DNA of 64,000 bases from Diabrotica undecimpunctata (Eukaryota; Arthropoda; Insecta; Coleoptera; Chrysomelidae). Where the stretch lies: assembly GCF_040954645.1 (NCBI RefSeq), contig NC_092806.1, forward strand, positions 129,850,952-129,914,951. Reading direction: 5' to 3'. Below, one piece after another: positions 34,440 through 46,700 of this stretch (its first letter is position 1; each line of letters opens with the position of its first letter). The notes beneath the pieces were generated by a model, which ran no database searches, was not told the origin of the DNA, and worked only from the letters and a program-made list of their open reading frames with translations. The position numbers were made by a program, and so were the translations under genes.

Positions 34440-37400
34440 ATTGTCTGAAGATAGGAAGAAAGAAAAAACAAAAGGTAATTTCGATGCCGAATCTATGAAA
34501 GAATGTGTAGCGTCCATCCTAGATGGTGAATCAATAAGAAATGTTGCTAAAAGATTTGGATTCAAATATCAAACTGTTGGTATATACGTTAATAAGTTTA
34601 GGGATATGAAATTAATAAACGATACTATAATCGTTTTCATCGTTCTTGGCGTGTGCGTGTAAAAACACTTGCAATAAGTTGTTTCATCTGCCTTTCCTTG
34701 TCTAAGCTCGATTCGTTTACCTCCTCCAGTGGCGGAGCAAAATGTAGCATGTCAAACGAAAGATTTTTTAAGTTTTAAGCACTATAGCGAATTCTGAACT
34801 GTTACAACGTAATGACCTTGATTAATCTAATCAGTCAGCGTCTTCACTGGAACTGTCTTCATCATTGGAATCTTCCGCCAAATCGATGATAATCCTACTT
34901 TCATTTTCATCATATGTGACCATTTTTGATCAGGCGTCCTGAATTAATTTTTCAGTATGGTTAACACAACTCGCCCACACTGCAGGTGTTGCCTCAGCTA
35001 ATGCATCGCCCCAAACTTTTTTCACTGTTTCATCCCCACGTCCATGTTCTCCAATATGACGATCATAGTATTGTTTAGAAATGCTCCAGACCAACTCAAT
35101 CGGATTATATTGACAGTGATATGGCGGCAATCTCAAAACCTGATGCCCATGTTCTTGGAGTAGCTCGTCTATAACCTACCTGGTATTTTGTGGTTTATTC
35201 TGGCGACAAAGACTCAATAGCTCTGTCTTGCCCGAATCGTAGTCAAAAATTATTTTTTTCGCTCGTAACCATTCTTTAAGTCCGATTTTTTCCAACTGGC
35301 ATTCGGTAACTTTTCTATTAAAGAGCTATGGTATGAGGCATTATCCATAATAATTAGAGATGGTTCCTCCAACATTGGTATCAGCTTTTCGGAGACCCAA
35401 TTTTTAAAAGACTCTTTATCCATAGAATCATGATAGTCTGCACTCTTCGATTTCGTAGAAAACAGTAATCCAGCATCTTTAACAAATCCTTGCCTACTTC
35501 CGGCATGTAAAACAACAAAACGTTTACCTGTATTTTTGTGTCCTTTTCTGATGCTTTTCACACAGTCATCTTGCCAAGTACGTTTATATGCCCCTTTTAG
35601 GAATATCCATGTTTCATCTAAAAAAACGAACTGAAGTGGGCTTGGACTTAAAAAATTTCTCATATAATGCCTCAAAAAATACAGTCGTTTGGAGACAATA
35701 CGTGGTTTCTCAAATAGCACTCGTCTACTATTTTCTAGTTTGTATGAAAACCCACAATTTTTCATAAGACGCCACAAACTTGTATCAGAACCGTCATAGA
35801 GATGCTTGTTTCTTAATTGTGTATTTAGAACTTTAATTGTAACGTGCTCTCCTTTTGCTTTCATGCCATACAGTACATTTCTAATCTCTCCTTTTATAGT
35901 ATCGCTGACATCATTAGTCTTTTTTTTTTTGTACATTACGTGACTCTCCTGGTGTAGTAAGAGCTGTCCCTGTCTTGTATTCACTCTTTATTCTTGTCAC
36001 TGTGCGAAGACTGATTTTCAAAGCGTCCGCTACTCGTTCATGTACCGATGATAACGAAAGCAAAGGTCCGTTGTTTTCTTTTTCTTTTTTAAAATACTCC
36101 AATAAATGAACTACACATTGTCGCATTTCTCCTGTTATCGTTTTTCCCGGCATTTTTTTATTAAATAGAACAATTAGTTATTCACAACAAAAAATAATAA
36201 GTAAAACTGTTCGGAACAAATTCCAACAATGACTGACTAAAATCGACTAAAACAACATAAAATATCAATGGTAATTGCTACAATTATAAACCTATTAGCC
36301 AGCTCATTCAAGAACAATGCCACAAGTCATTATTGCAATGGGTATCGGAAGAGAGAGAGTTAATTTATAATAAACTGGAATTTTTAAGGTGTCGAGAGTA
36401 TTATTTTATGTAATGGAATTCCACACAGTAAGAGCTCAAACTATTAATTAATTAAAAACTGTTTACTTATAAAAACTATTTCATCAGCTACTTCAAACCT
36501 GCACAGATCAGGGTAACATGTTAAAAAAAAAACACGTCACTGTCAGCTATCTGTATTCGTAAAGAGGCCGAACTTATCACCGACACCGTATCGGCCAAAC
36601 GCATCGGTGTTATTGCTACAATACTGGGAGACGTGAGTGGTCACTTTACCATGACGAACGTGACTCGCACAATTGAATTACGCATCTGTGTATCAGAGAG
36701 AGACGAATATTAAAAATTCCGTAGTAGCTTATTTCAGGCACACGCCAAGAACGATGAAAACGAGTATACAAGGTTTTTACTGACAAACAGGAAGACGACC
36801 TTGAAGCATATTTAATTAAGTATTCAAAAATGTTTTATGGTCTTAACAATCTAGAAACTCGAAAACTAGCACATGAGATGGACAAAATGAACAATATTGA
36901 CTGTCCTAAAAACTGGGAAGCTCCAAGAATGCAGGAAAGGTCTGGTTATACAGTTTTATGAAACGCCACCCAAGATTATCTCTCCGTGCTGCTGAAGGAT
37001 GCAGTATTGCACGTGCAATTTCCTTTAACAAACATAATGTGAATGCTTTTTTTAATAATTATGAAAAAAGAATCAAAAGATACCCAGAAATCTGTGACTC
37101 ATCCAGGATTTGGAATATGGATGAAACAAAAACTGAATCTAACCAAGAACCTTCTCGTGTGATTTCACAAAAAAACCAAAAACAAGTAGCAGCTGCTGTA
37201 AGTGGTGAGAGAGGAACTCTGGTTACTACAGTTTTGTTTATAAATGCAGCTGGAAATACAATACCTCCTGCTTTAGTATTTTCGAGAGTGCAATTCAAGG
37301 GCCACATGATAAATGGAGCATCAAACGGGACCTTGGGTTTGTCTCATCAGTCAGGTAGGATGACCACTTCCAATTTCGTTCATGTGATGCAGCACTTTAT

Positions 37401-37473
37401 AAAATGTTCAGGTTCCTCTGAAAAGGGAAGAATGATTCTGATTTGCGACAATCATGAGACTTGCAACAGCTAA
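34440..37473 (+). pseudogene. Pogo-like transposase gene split by a nested element and truncated at its 3' end
   Basis: Part one (34440-34627) gives RKKEKTKGNFDAESMKECVA and SILDGESIRNVAKRFGFKYQ, the pogo/jerky helix-turn-helix, up to INDT. Part two resumes at 36769 (YKVFTDKQEDDLEAYLIKYS) and runs to 37473. One frame change near 36960 separates [17 protein letters not shown] (the 'RKPEATSLARA'-like block). The DDE core has IWNMDET (first Asp) and MILICDNHE (second Asp). Translation stops right after DNHETC, so the third catalytic residue is lost where the opposite-strand piggyBac gene begins. A 2.1-kb IS630/Tc1/mariner-like element sits exactly between the two parts. Family call is firm; outer ends were not found. 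Confidence 0.85.
34628..36766 (-). mobile_element. IS630/Tc1/mariner-type transposon with DD82E spacing (Sailor-like), nested in pogo
   Basis: Inverted termini (TCGTTTTCATCGTTCTTGGC on the left; the same in complement on the right) are flanked by TA at 34626-34627 and 36767-36768. The transposase is on the minus strand from ATG 36153: MPGKTITGEMRQCVVHLLEY, an N-terminal helical DNA-binding region, then a shift near 35930. The next block holds QFVFLDETWIF (first Asp) and LIIMDNASYHSSLIEK (second Asp). After another shift near 35280 and one in-frame TAG near 35175 comes YHCQYNPIELVW (Glu). My count is 82 residues between the second Asp and the Glu, across the shift. This fits the published DD82E 'Sailor' group better than Tc1 (DD34E). 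The copy is dead. Confidence 0.8.
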
Positions 37474-39275
37474 TGCTGAAAGTCGTAAAAACAATTCGAA
37501 TTTTTATTAATAAATAAGTACACGTTGCACTTCTCACAATAATGCACAGGAACTGCTTTACAACCAGGTTTTCGACATTGTCCTCTTGTATCTCTCACAA
37601 CGGGCCAATGTCCTGTTTCATCCTGCCGAATATCCTTTTAAGGAATCATTTTTGTAGCTGCACTTTTGTGTTTTTTGCTGCATGAAATTTATCAATAGAG
37701 CTACTGCTGGGACGTCCTAATTTCTTGGTAACTGTCAGTGTCTTTCCTTGCTTCATTAGGCTTTCGGCTATGCGACTGTTAAACTAAAACAGAGACAGTT
37801 CGTTTTTCTTTGGAACATCAAAATCATTGCAGTCGCGTCTATATAAAAGCCAACAATTTACAACTGCCATATCCATAAAATGGAATAAAAAACGATGGTA
37901 ATATTTCTTCGATCTAATTATGATTCTGTATAGACCTATTAGTGAATTCATAAGATTTACTTCGCCCATGAATTTATTGTAAGTTCTAATTGCCGTGGGG
38001 CACTGAACATCTACCGTATCTTTTCTTGTTTTATCCCATCTTCTAATTGTATCAAGAGTTTGGTAGAGGAAAAGTTGGAGATGAGCAATACTGCACGAGA
38101 GTCGTGCCATTTGATAATTCTGCAAGGTACATTATCAGTTTTCAACTCTATTTTTTGAAACGATCCGCGTCCTCTTGTTTTCAGGATTTTGTCTGACAAT
38201 AAAGGACACCTAGGAAGACGGTTTGAGCGGACTGTTTCTAGACAATATATTTTCTTGTGAACCAGCTCATTTAAAAGAGGTATCGATGAAAACCAATTGT
38301 CGATATAAAGGTGATTGTCTTGTTGAATGCTTCTACAGAGTGTTACAACAATACTGCCGCTGGAACTAATATCATTGTATCCTGGAGTAGCGAAAATTTT
38401 TCCAGTATATATTTCAAAATCGTATGCAACACCACTGGAGCCAGCCAACACATAAATTTTGTAGCCCCATTTGTGAGGCTTTTTTGGCATGTACTGTTTT
38501 AGCCCGGAATGACCCTTGAAAGGAACCATTTGCTCATCGACCACGACCATCTGCTCCTTTGGAATATTTCGAAATTTTTCTCCCAAATGTTCTACTAAGG
38601 GTCTAACCTTGTACAGTTTATCTAAGTTTGACGGATCAATTTTGGTATTATCGGGGAAATGTATATGTTTTTTTATCGTTTCCCATCTGTCTCGACTTAT
38701 TATTTCACGAACTGTAGTAATATCAAATTGAGAACTCCAATATAATCGAGTTTTTGGTAGTTTGATCAAAGACATATAAAATATTTTACCCATAAATTGT
38801 TCTAGCTCTTTTATTGTCAACCCCAGAGGTTTATTCAGATTTGTTTGAACAGCAAATAAATTCGATTGGTAAGTAATCAAATTTAGAAAGTTATCGTCAA
38901 AAATTTTTCTAAAATAGTCTATTTGGTCTTTTATAGAAGTAGCTTTTGGTAAGCTGTACTTCCACATTGGAGTAACACTGTCAATATTGTTTTTTTCTGT
39001 TATATCGGTATATTCATTCTTATTGCGCGTACATCGTTCGTTTATTATTTCTTCACCACCATCACTAAGATGATCCTCAATTTCAGAACCAGAGTCCTCT
39101 TCTATTACCCATTCATCACTTTCATTTTCAGAATCAGAAACAGTTCACTATCACTTGGTATTTCAATGGCTTGATGCCGTTTTCGTCCATAAAACACAGC
39201 TGGATCCATTTTGAATTATTTTAGTTACTTGACTCTATAACGCCTAACGTTATAGCAAAGAATATAGACGCTTAA
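37470..39275 (-). pseudogene. piggyBac (DDE_Tnp_1_7) transposase gene, nearly full length, decayed
   Basis: Minus strand from ATG 39209 (MDPAVFYGRKRHQAIEIPSD). There is a one-base shift near 39145, then an acidic N-terminal region and the core from 38967 (MWKYSLPKATSIKDQIDYFR) to about 38030. Visible core motifs are VVVDEQMVPFKGHSGLKQYM (first Asp), then HLYIDNWFSSIPLLNEL (second Asp). The third site lies in the next frame (38125-37784). There the family's 'MGGVD' reads MGEVN, so the third catalytic Asp is replaced by Asn. The C-terminal Cys-rich domain (RKPGCKAVPVHYCEKC) ends at a stop at 37470-37472. No TIR or TTAA is seen on that side. On the 5' side a TTAA-centred palindrome lies at 39256-39291. 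Confidence 0.88.
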
Positions 39276-39291
39276 GCGTCTATATTCTTTG
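39256..39291. repeat. Perfect 36-bp palindrome centred on TTAA
   Basis: Arms of 16 bp (GCGTCTATATTCTTTG in each direction) meet at a TTAA (39272-39275), and partial symmetry (TATA) continues outward. TTAA is the piggyBac target. This looks like two piggyBac-type termini placed head to head, one belonging to the gene on the left. It lies about 270 bp upstream of the VARS2 start codon. Confidence 0.9.
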
Positions 39292-39561
39292 GTTATAGGT
39301 TCGCTTCGGTTCGCACTGATGGCATTTTCTATGGCATTGCCATGGTTATCCCATACATCACGATCCCATACCCATCCTCGCCAATGACGTATAATATAAT
39401 CGTCGCGAAGAACGAAGAAGTAGTTTTCGTTTTTTCGTTAACCTAACTTTATTTTGAGGTTACGGATTGATTTCAAATGATTTCAAAATAACAACAATGT
39501 TTGGATTTTTCCATTTTTATTAAATAAAAATAGAAAAATGACTTTTACATGAGATTTTATC
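39292..39561 (+). promoter_or_regulatory. VARS2 upstream region
   Basis: Short region between the piggyBac terminus and the VARS2 start codon, and the only place for its promoter and 5' UTR if transcription starts locally. No TATA box was assigned. The proximity of piggyBac termini means the promoter may have been built next to, or from, transposon sequence (inference). Confidence 0.35.
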
Positions 39562-40692
39562 ATGTTACGAATACTTGATAATAAATTAATATTTCGATGC
39601 AAACATCTTAATAAACTGTGTATAAGAAGATATGTTATTAACAACCAGAAAAACCTGGGTAAGTTATAAATACAAATAGGTTTTAAAGTCTAAGCTATTA
39701 TTTTTATAGAATTGGATCAGGCATATGTGCCCCACAAAGTGGAGAACGTGACAAAACCGAATTATTTCAAGCCTCAACAAAAACAATCAAGGCCCTTTGT
39801 TCTAGTTTTACCTCCTCCTAATATTACAGGTACTTTACACATTGGACATGCATTGACTGCTACCATTCAGGATGTCTTGGTTAGATGGTAAGTAGTTTTT
39901 AAAGTATACTCTTTAAGTTTCTATTATAATTTTTGTAGGAAACAAATGCAGGGTTTTGAAACCCTTTGGATTCCTGGTACCGATCATGCAGGTATCGCAA
40001 CGCAAGTTGTTGTTGAAAAGATTCTATGGAATGAAAATAAACAGACTAGACACGATATAGGCAGAGAATTATTTATAGAAAAAGTTCATGAATGGAGAAA
40101 AGAGAAAAGTCCTATTATAAGTATGTGTTTTATATATCTAATTATAATTTTTTAACTTTATTGAATCTTTATATTCTTTATTTATCATAAATTGGAAATT
40201 CTGTTAAATATAAATGTATAAAAAAGGGCAACAAAGTACGAATTGATGATAGATGAAATCATAAGCAGGATGAACCAATGAAAAACTTGTAAACAATCAG
40301 AAAAAAATACAAGAGAAACATTTAGAGAATAATAAGCCAACATAAAACTTCTCAAAAACTATATAACTATAAAATCTATATAAAAATGTCTGTTACATCA
40401 CTAATGATTTGATCATACTTGTATCTATTTTATAGGAGAACAACTTCAGAGACTAGGAGTTCTTCTAGATTGGGATAGGGAGGCTTTTACTTTAGATGAA
40501 CAAAGGTCCAAAGCAGTACAAGAAGCATTTATAAAACTATTTGAAGAGGGCCTAATATATAGGTTAGTAATTTGTGTTTGCTTTGAAACATCTAATGAGA
40601 GGGGTTTCACTAGAGCGAAGTGTCGCAATGTGAAGTGTGACCACTTGATCATAACTCTTCTATGCTCTCCATCACTCTGCCTAGACTCTGAC

Positions 40693-40752
<60 letters not shown>

Positions 40753-43700
40753 AATTTTAATTACACAGGTAATAATATTAACAATAGTGTTGCTGCTTAG
40801 GATATATAATTAACAAGGTTCTCAGAAATGGATATGATCTTAAATGTATGGTAAAAATTGAAACGAACTAATGAATGTAAAAAATATATATTTTAAACCA
40901 AATACAAAAAATATTTATTCATGTGCAGCTGGATTATATATGATTAGCAATAAATTTCTTATTCTGTAGCCTTATTCATTGCAGACATTGACTATTAACA
41001 TTACAAGTCATATTTTATTAGCGACTAGCCTAAAAAGCTCTAAAGTTAGTCCAAGCCTCTTGTGTAGGTTTTGTACCTATCAGTCTCTTCTTCTCCCAAG
41101 ACTCATCTCCATCTGCTTTTCCTTGAAGGTTAAGTTGCTGGAGGAGTTATTTTTTATCAGATCACCAAGGTATTTCAGCTTCTCTTCTTTACTATAAACG
41201 TAATCTTTTGCTGCTTGCAGTTTCTACCCAATACTTTCCTATTAGTAATGTGAACTATTAAGGATGATGAAAAAATTCATCGAAATAACCACATTTCAAA
41301 GGTATACAGCTTTTGAATTAGTTGTTCTGTCATAGTCTATATTTTCATACTACACAGTGAAACCGGGAATTTGTATCATTTTAACAATCTGATTTTTAGT
41401 GGTATGGAAAAGTCCCTTTTACTAAATATGTGCTACATCTTAATAAAACTTTACTTCAACTTCTTAATTCCGGATTTGATCTCTGGCTTCATGTCTCATT
41501 AATTGTGAACAATCGTAATCAATGGGAGATGAGAAACAATCATGAAGGTAAAAGAAAAGAAAATACAACTGGTAAAGAAGGTAGACTATGCTTTGATTTT
41601 CATGTACACATTTAAAATGTCATGTAATTCTTGCAGTCTTTTTGATTTTGCTACATTCATCTTTTAACAAGTTCTCTTCTCTTTTCTTTATATTATGTTG
41701 TATTTATCCGTATTTCTCTTTCTGTTTTAGAAATTTCTGAAGAAGATTATAACAATTATTTACTATATTATATTATTCAATATAATCTAATTTGTTTCAG
41801 ATCGAAATCTTTGGTGAACTGGTCATGTGCTCTTAAGTCTGCAATTTCTGATATTGAAGTCGAACAACTTACTTTAACTGGATCTACCAATATTTCAGTT
41901 CCCGGTTATGAAGAACCTGTTGAATTTGGCATTCTTACTAAATTTGCCTATTTAATCGAAGGGACAGGTAAGCATAAAAGAGTTTTTTAAGCAGCTAGAA
42001 TAGTAGTAACTAGAATTTTCTTGTCTATAATTTCTTCTAAAATGTTACGTCAATGGGTAGAGTTTGAAGAAAACCTTAAATTGGCAGCACCAACATCGGA
42101 ATACCTAGCTGAAAGTTGGTTAACTACTAACACTATGGAATGTTACTTATTCACTCAAAATCCACAAGTTTTGTGGATCTTATGGAAAATGACCATGGCT
42201 AGTAAAGGACAAAATATTTGGTATAACGAAAAGATTAAAAATAGCAACTTAGAACATACAAAAAACAAGGAAAAACAATTAAAAGAAAAAGCATAAACAT
42301 AGCAGTCTGAAACTAAAAAAAATTAAAGGCAACAAAATATTTAAACCATTTTGTAATTATTTACAGTGGAATAGGATCAACAACAAAAACTAGAAGTAAT
42401 AATTCTATTAGACAAAAAATGGATTAACAAAATATAAAGGTAGTTACATCAACAAAGGAATAGTTAATACGCCAAAAACTGACTATCTTGCAGTAAGTGA
42501 ATATTTCAACGCTAGAATAGATCAAAAATGGCAATGCCAGGTGGTTGGCTGGTTCGTGGGGTCCCTCTTACTCATATAATTGATGTCTTTCATCGAAAGT
42601 TTGCTTGAACTTCTCTCTTGATCATACGAAACCAGCTACCCGGTACAGTAGGGTTAGAGGGGCCAATTTCATATCGGTGGTAGTTATTCTACAAGATGTT
42701 ACAGTAATTAATGAAATCACTGTTGGGAGTGACCATCGGTTGGTTAGAGCAAATATATTGATCAACATTAGAAGAGAGAGGAGAGCAATGGTAACAGAGA
42801 GGCATTCTAATAAATGGAAATCAATAGAAGATAGAGTAGCTGATCAAAATCTAATCTAACTTCAGAACTTAAAGAAGTAGAACATCTAGTTGAAAATGAA
42901 TTAGACATAGAGGTGACTAACATGAGAATACATTCTCCGATAGGAAACGCTCATAGAAAATATAAGTAAAAAGGAAAAACAGGGATAAACTCACCCAACC
43001 TACTAAAGATCTCATAAACAATAGAAGAGAATTGAAGGAAAAATACACAGATAATTTTGTAACACTTCGACAGTTAAACAAAGGTATCTCAAAATCAATT
43101 CGAAAATATGTCACATTACAACACTAAACACATAACTTAAACCATTGATAAAAATAAAAGTTTAAAGATTCTGCGCCGAAAAATGACTGAAGGATCAAAA
43201 ATTATTCGCAAACTTGTAAATAAAAAGGGAGAAACTACAACAACTAAGGAAGATGTTTTAAAAATTACTCAAGATTTTTACTCAGAATTGCATAAATGAG
43301 AAGAACTTCCAGATCCTAGTCAAAGTCAAATACCAAAAGTCCAAAATGTAGGCTCAGAAGATATCCCACGTATCACAACAGAGGAACTAAAATGAGCTCT
43401 CTTGGAGTTGAAAAACAATTAATCATCCGGAGAAGATGGGATAGTTATAGAAGAAATCAAAGAAGGAGGAGAAGCATTAATAAACGTGTTAAAAAGATGT
43501 TCAATATTTGTTAGACAAGAGGTGTAACCCCCTCCCGATGGCATAATGCAATAATAACCATAATAAATAAATAAATAAATAAATAAATATTCATGAAGAT
43601 AATATCAAAACGCAAAACGCCTTGCGAACAAACTGGATAGTTACCAACCTTGTGAACAGGCTGGGTTTCGCTCCAGAACAGAACAGAACAAATGATCATC

Positions 43701-46700
43701 TACAAGTTATTAAAACGCTGATAGAAAAGTGCACAGAATACAAGCTTATCTTTCTTATATTCGTAGACTATGAAAAGACGTTTGATACTACAGATGATCA
43801 TAGAATGATTCGAGTGTTGGCTGACTGCCGCATCGACTACCGATATATTGCCTTGATTAAGAGTATCTACGAACCTGGTACATCTTGTGTCCGACTTCAT
43901 GAAGATACCAAAAAGTTCCGAATAACGTGAAATTAGACAGTATGAAACTATCTCCCCGAAATTGTTTACAGCTGTAAATAATATAAATGTTCAAGCAAAT
44001 GGTACAAGAGAAAATATGGGAATTAATATGAATTGAGAAATGTTTTAAGTAAAACAAAAATATATTTTTATGGCTTTATTTTGATAAAACCAAATTTATT
44101 AGGAGGGGAATTACTAGAATAGGATTTTTAGTCTACAAAGCTATGCTACAAATTAATACCACTCCTCGAAATATTAACTTTATTTAAGTATATGCTCCTA
44201 CAGGAGTAAAACCAGAAAGAAAAATATGAGAATTCTACCAAGAGATCAAACAGCTAACATTATTATGGAAGATTTTAACGCCAAAGTAGATGAAGGGCAG
44301 ACCGAAGACGTAGTCGGAAACTTTGGTTTGGGCCAAAGAAATGATAAAGGAGAAATACTGGTCCCATTTTGCCAAGAAGAAAATCTAATGATCGCAAATA
44401 CCTGGTTTAAACTATCAAAAAGAAGATTATATACATGAAAAACACCTGGAGATAATCAAAACCACATAATAAGAAACCAGATTGATTATATATTAATTGA
44501 CAAGCGTTATAGAAATGGAATCAGGGCAGTTAAAACATATCCCGGGACGGACATCGGTTCCGACCACAAACCTGTTATCGATAAAATCTCAATTAAACTG
44601 AAGAAAATCAAACGCAGAGAGAAGATAAAACCTAGCCTCGAAAAACTTAAAGATCCAGCAGTACAGGCAGAGGTAGAGAAAATACTCAATGATACACTCA
44701 AAGAAAAATTCAGTGAAACACCCGCGGTAGCAGAAGAATCAGTAAAAAGTATTTGGCATACCTTCAAAACAGCAATCACAACTATACAAACAGAACAACT
44801 ACAAGACAACACAAGAAAAACAAATAATATATGAATGGCAGAAGAAATCCTAGAACTAATGGAGGTAAGAAGATCTTACAAAAACTGCAATGAAGTAAAA
44901 TATAAAGAAACCCAGAGAACCATCCAAAATACAATCAGGAAAGCCAAAGAAGAATGGATGAACAGCAGATGTGAGGAACTGAGGGAATTACTAAAAAAAC
45001 ATGACTACTTCAATGCATACAAAAAGTTTAAGGAAGTCACAAATATGAAGAAAAAATTCACTACAACAGCTCGAGTTGATGATAACAACCAAATAGTATC
45101 TAGCCCAGAAAATATAGGAAATATATGGGAAAAATACATCGAAGATCTGTTTGGTGACGAGAGAACAGAACCACAAATGAATATAGTACAAGACACAATA
45201 CTTGATATATTAACATCGGAAGCTACAAAAACAATCAAAACGGCAAAGTCACGAAAGCCTCATGTCCAGATGAGATATATGTAGAGATGATAAAACTTAT
45301 CAATGAAGAAAATCTTCAGTCCTTAACCTATTTAACAAAATATATACCACTGGAATCTTCCCAGAAGACTGGCTTAGATCGACATTTATACCTATACCCA
45401 AGAAAAATAAATCAAATAGATGCTCATAGTTCAGATTAATTAGCCTAATGAGCCATTTTCTAAAAAAATTACTCAAAATTGCACATCAACGTATATACAG
45501 AGAATGCGAAAGAAATCTGAGCGACAATCAATTTGGATTTCGTATGGGGCTTGGTACGAGGGAGGCATTATTTGGCCTGCAGATATTACTACAAAAATGC
45601 CGAGATCAACGAAGAGACGTGTTTCTCTATTTTATCGACTACAAAAAAGTGTTTGATCGAGTAAAACACACAGAACTCATGAAAACTCTTAACACAACAT
45701 GGTATAGACCATAACACGTTGGCCATTATTAAAAGCCTATATTTGGATCAAATGGCGAAGATTAAAATAGACAATCGTATGAAACATCATATCGTACACA
45801 GGGCTGTGTACTTTCTCCACTATTGTTTAATATATATTCCGAAAAGATGCCCTCGAAAATATTGAAGAAGGAATAAAAATCAACGGAGAATGTGTAAACA
45901 ACTTAAGATATGCAGACAACACCGTCATTATTGCGGACAGTGCTGAGGATTTGCAACGACTTTTGAATGCCATAACCAGAGAGGGAGATAGGTTGGGGCT
46001 GAATATAAATACAAATAAAACAAAATTAATGGCCGTTACATGTGCACCAAATGCCGACATTAATATTCGTATCTACAACAAACAGATAGAACCCGTACAA
46101 AAATTCCAGTATCTTGGTCCCAGGTCCGCTTTTCAAAGAATGAAAAAATTTATAATAAACTCTTAACTCATCGTTGGATATCCGATACCAATTTGTAAAA
46201 ACATTCATTTATTCCATATTGCTATACGGAGTGGAAACACGGAATCTCGGAATCACAAGTATTAGACGTGTAGAAGCCTTTGAGATGTGGGTTTTTCGAA
46301 GGATGCTGAAGATCTCTTAGACAGAGCACGTGACCAACAACGAGGTGCTGAGAAGAATGGGGACTGAGAGAGAACTCCTAAATATTGTAAAAACCAGAAA
46401 AACGAGATATATTTACAGAGGAGAAAAATACAACTTCCTACGACTGATAATGGAAGAGAAAGTGGAAGGAAGAAGGGGTCCAGGAAGATGAAAATGCTCC
46501 TGGCCGAAAAATGTAAGAAACTGGACAGGCATGGACACACATTCGATACTAAGAACAGCTCAAGATAGAGAACAATTTGCTGTAGTTATAGCCAACCTTC
46601 ACGAATGGAGACGGCACCTTAAGAAGAAGAGAAATACAAGGCCTCAGCTGTTGACTTTAAGACCTGTGAATTTGTACACTATTTGCTTTCTACAAGTGGT

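Noticed and set aside
41000..41230. Possible antisense LINE tail in VARS2 intron 4
   Set aside because: [10 protein letters not shown] and GRR-like words appear on the minus strand, but they are too few and too diverged to call.
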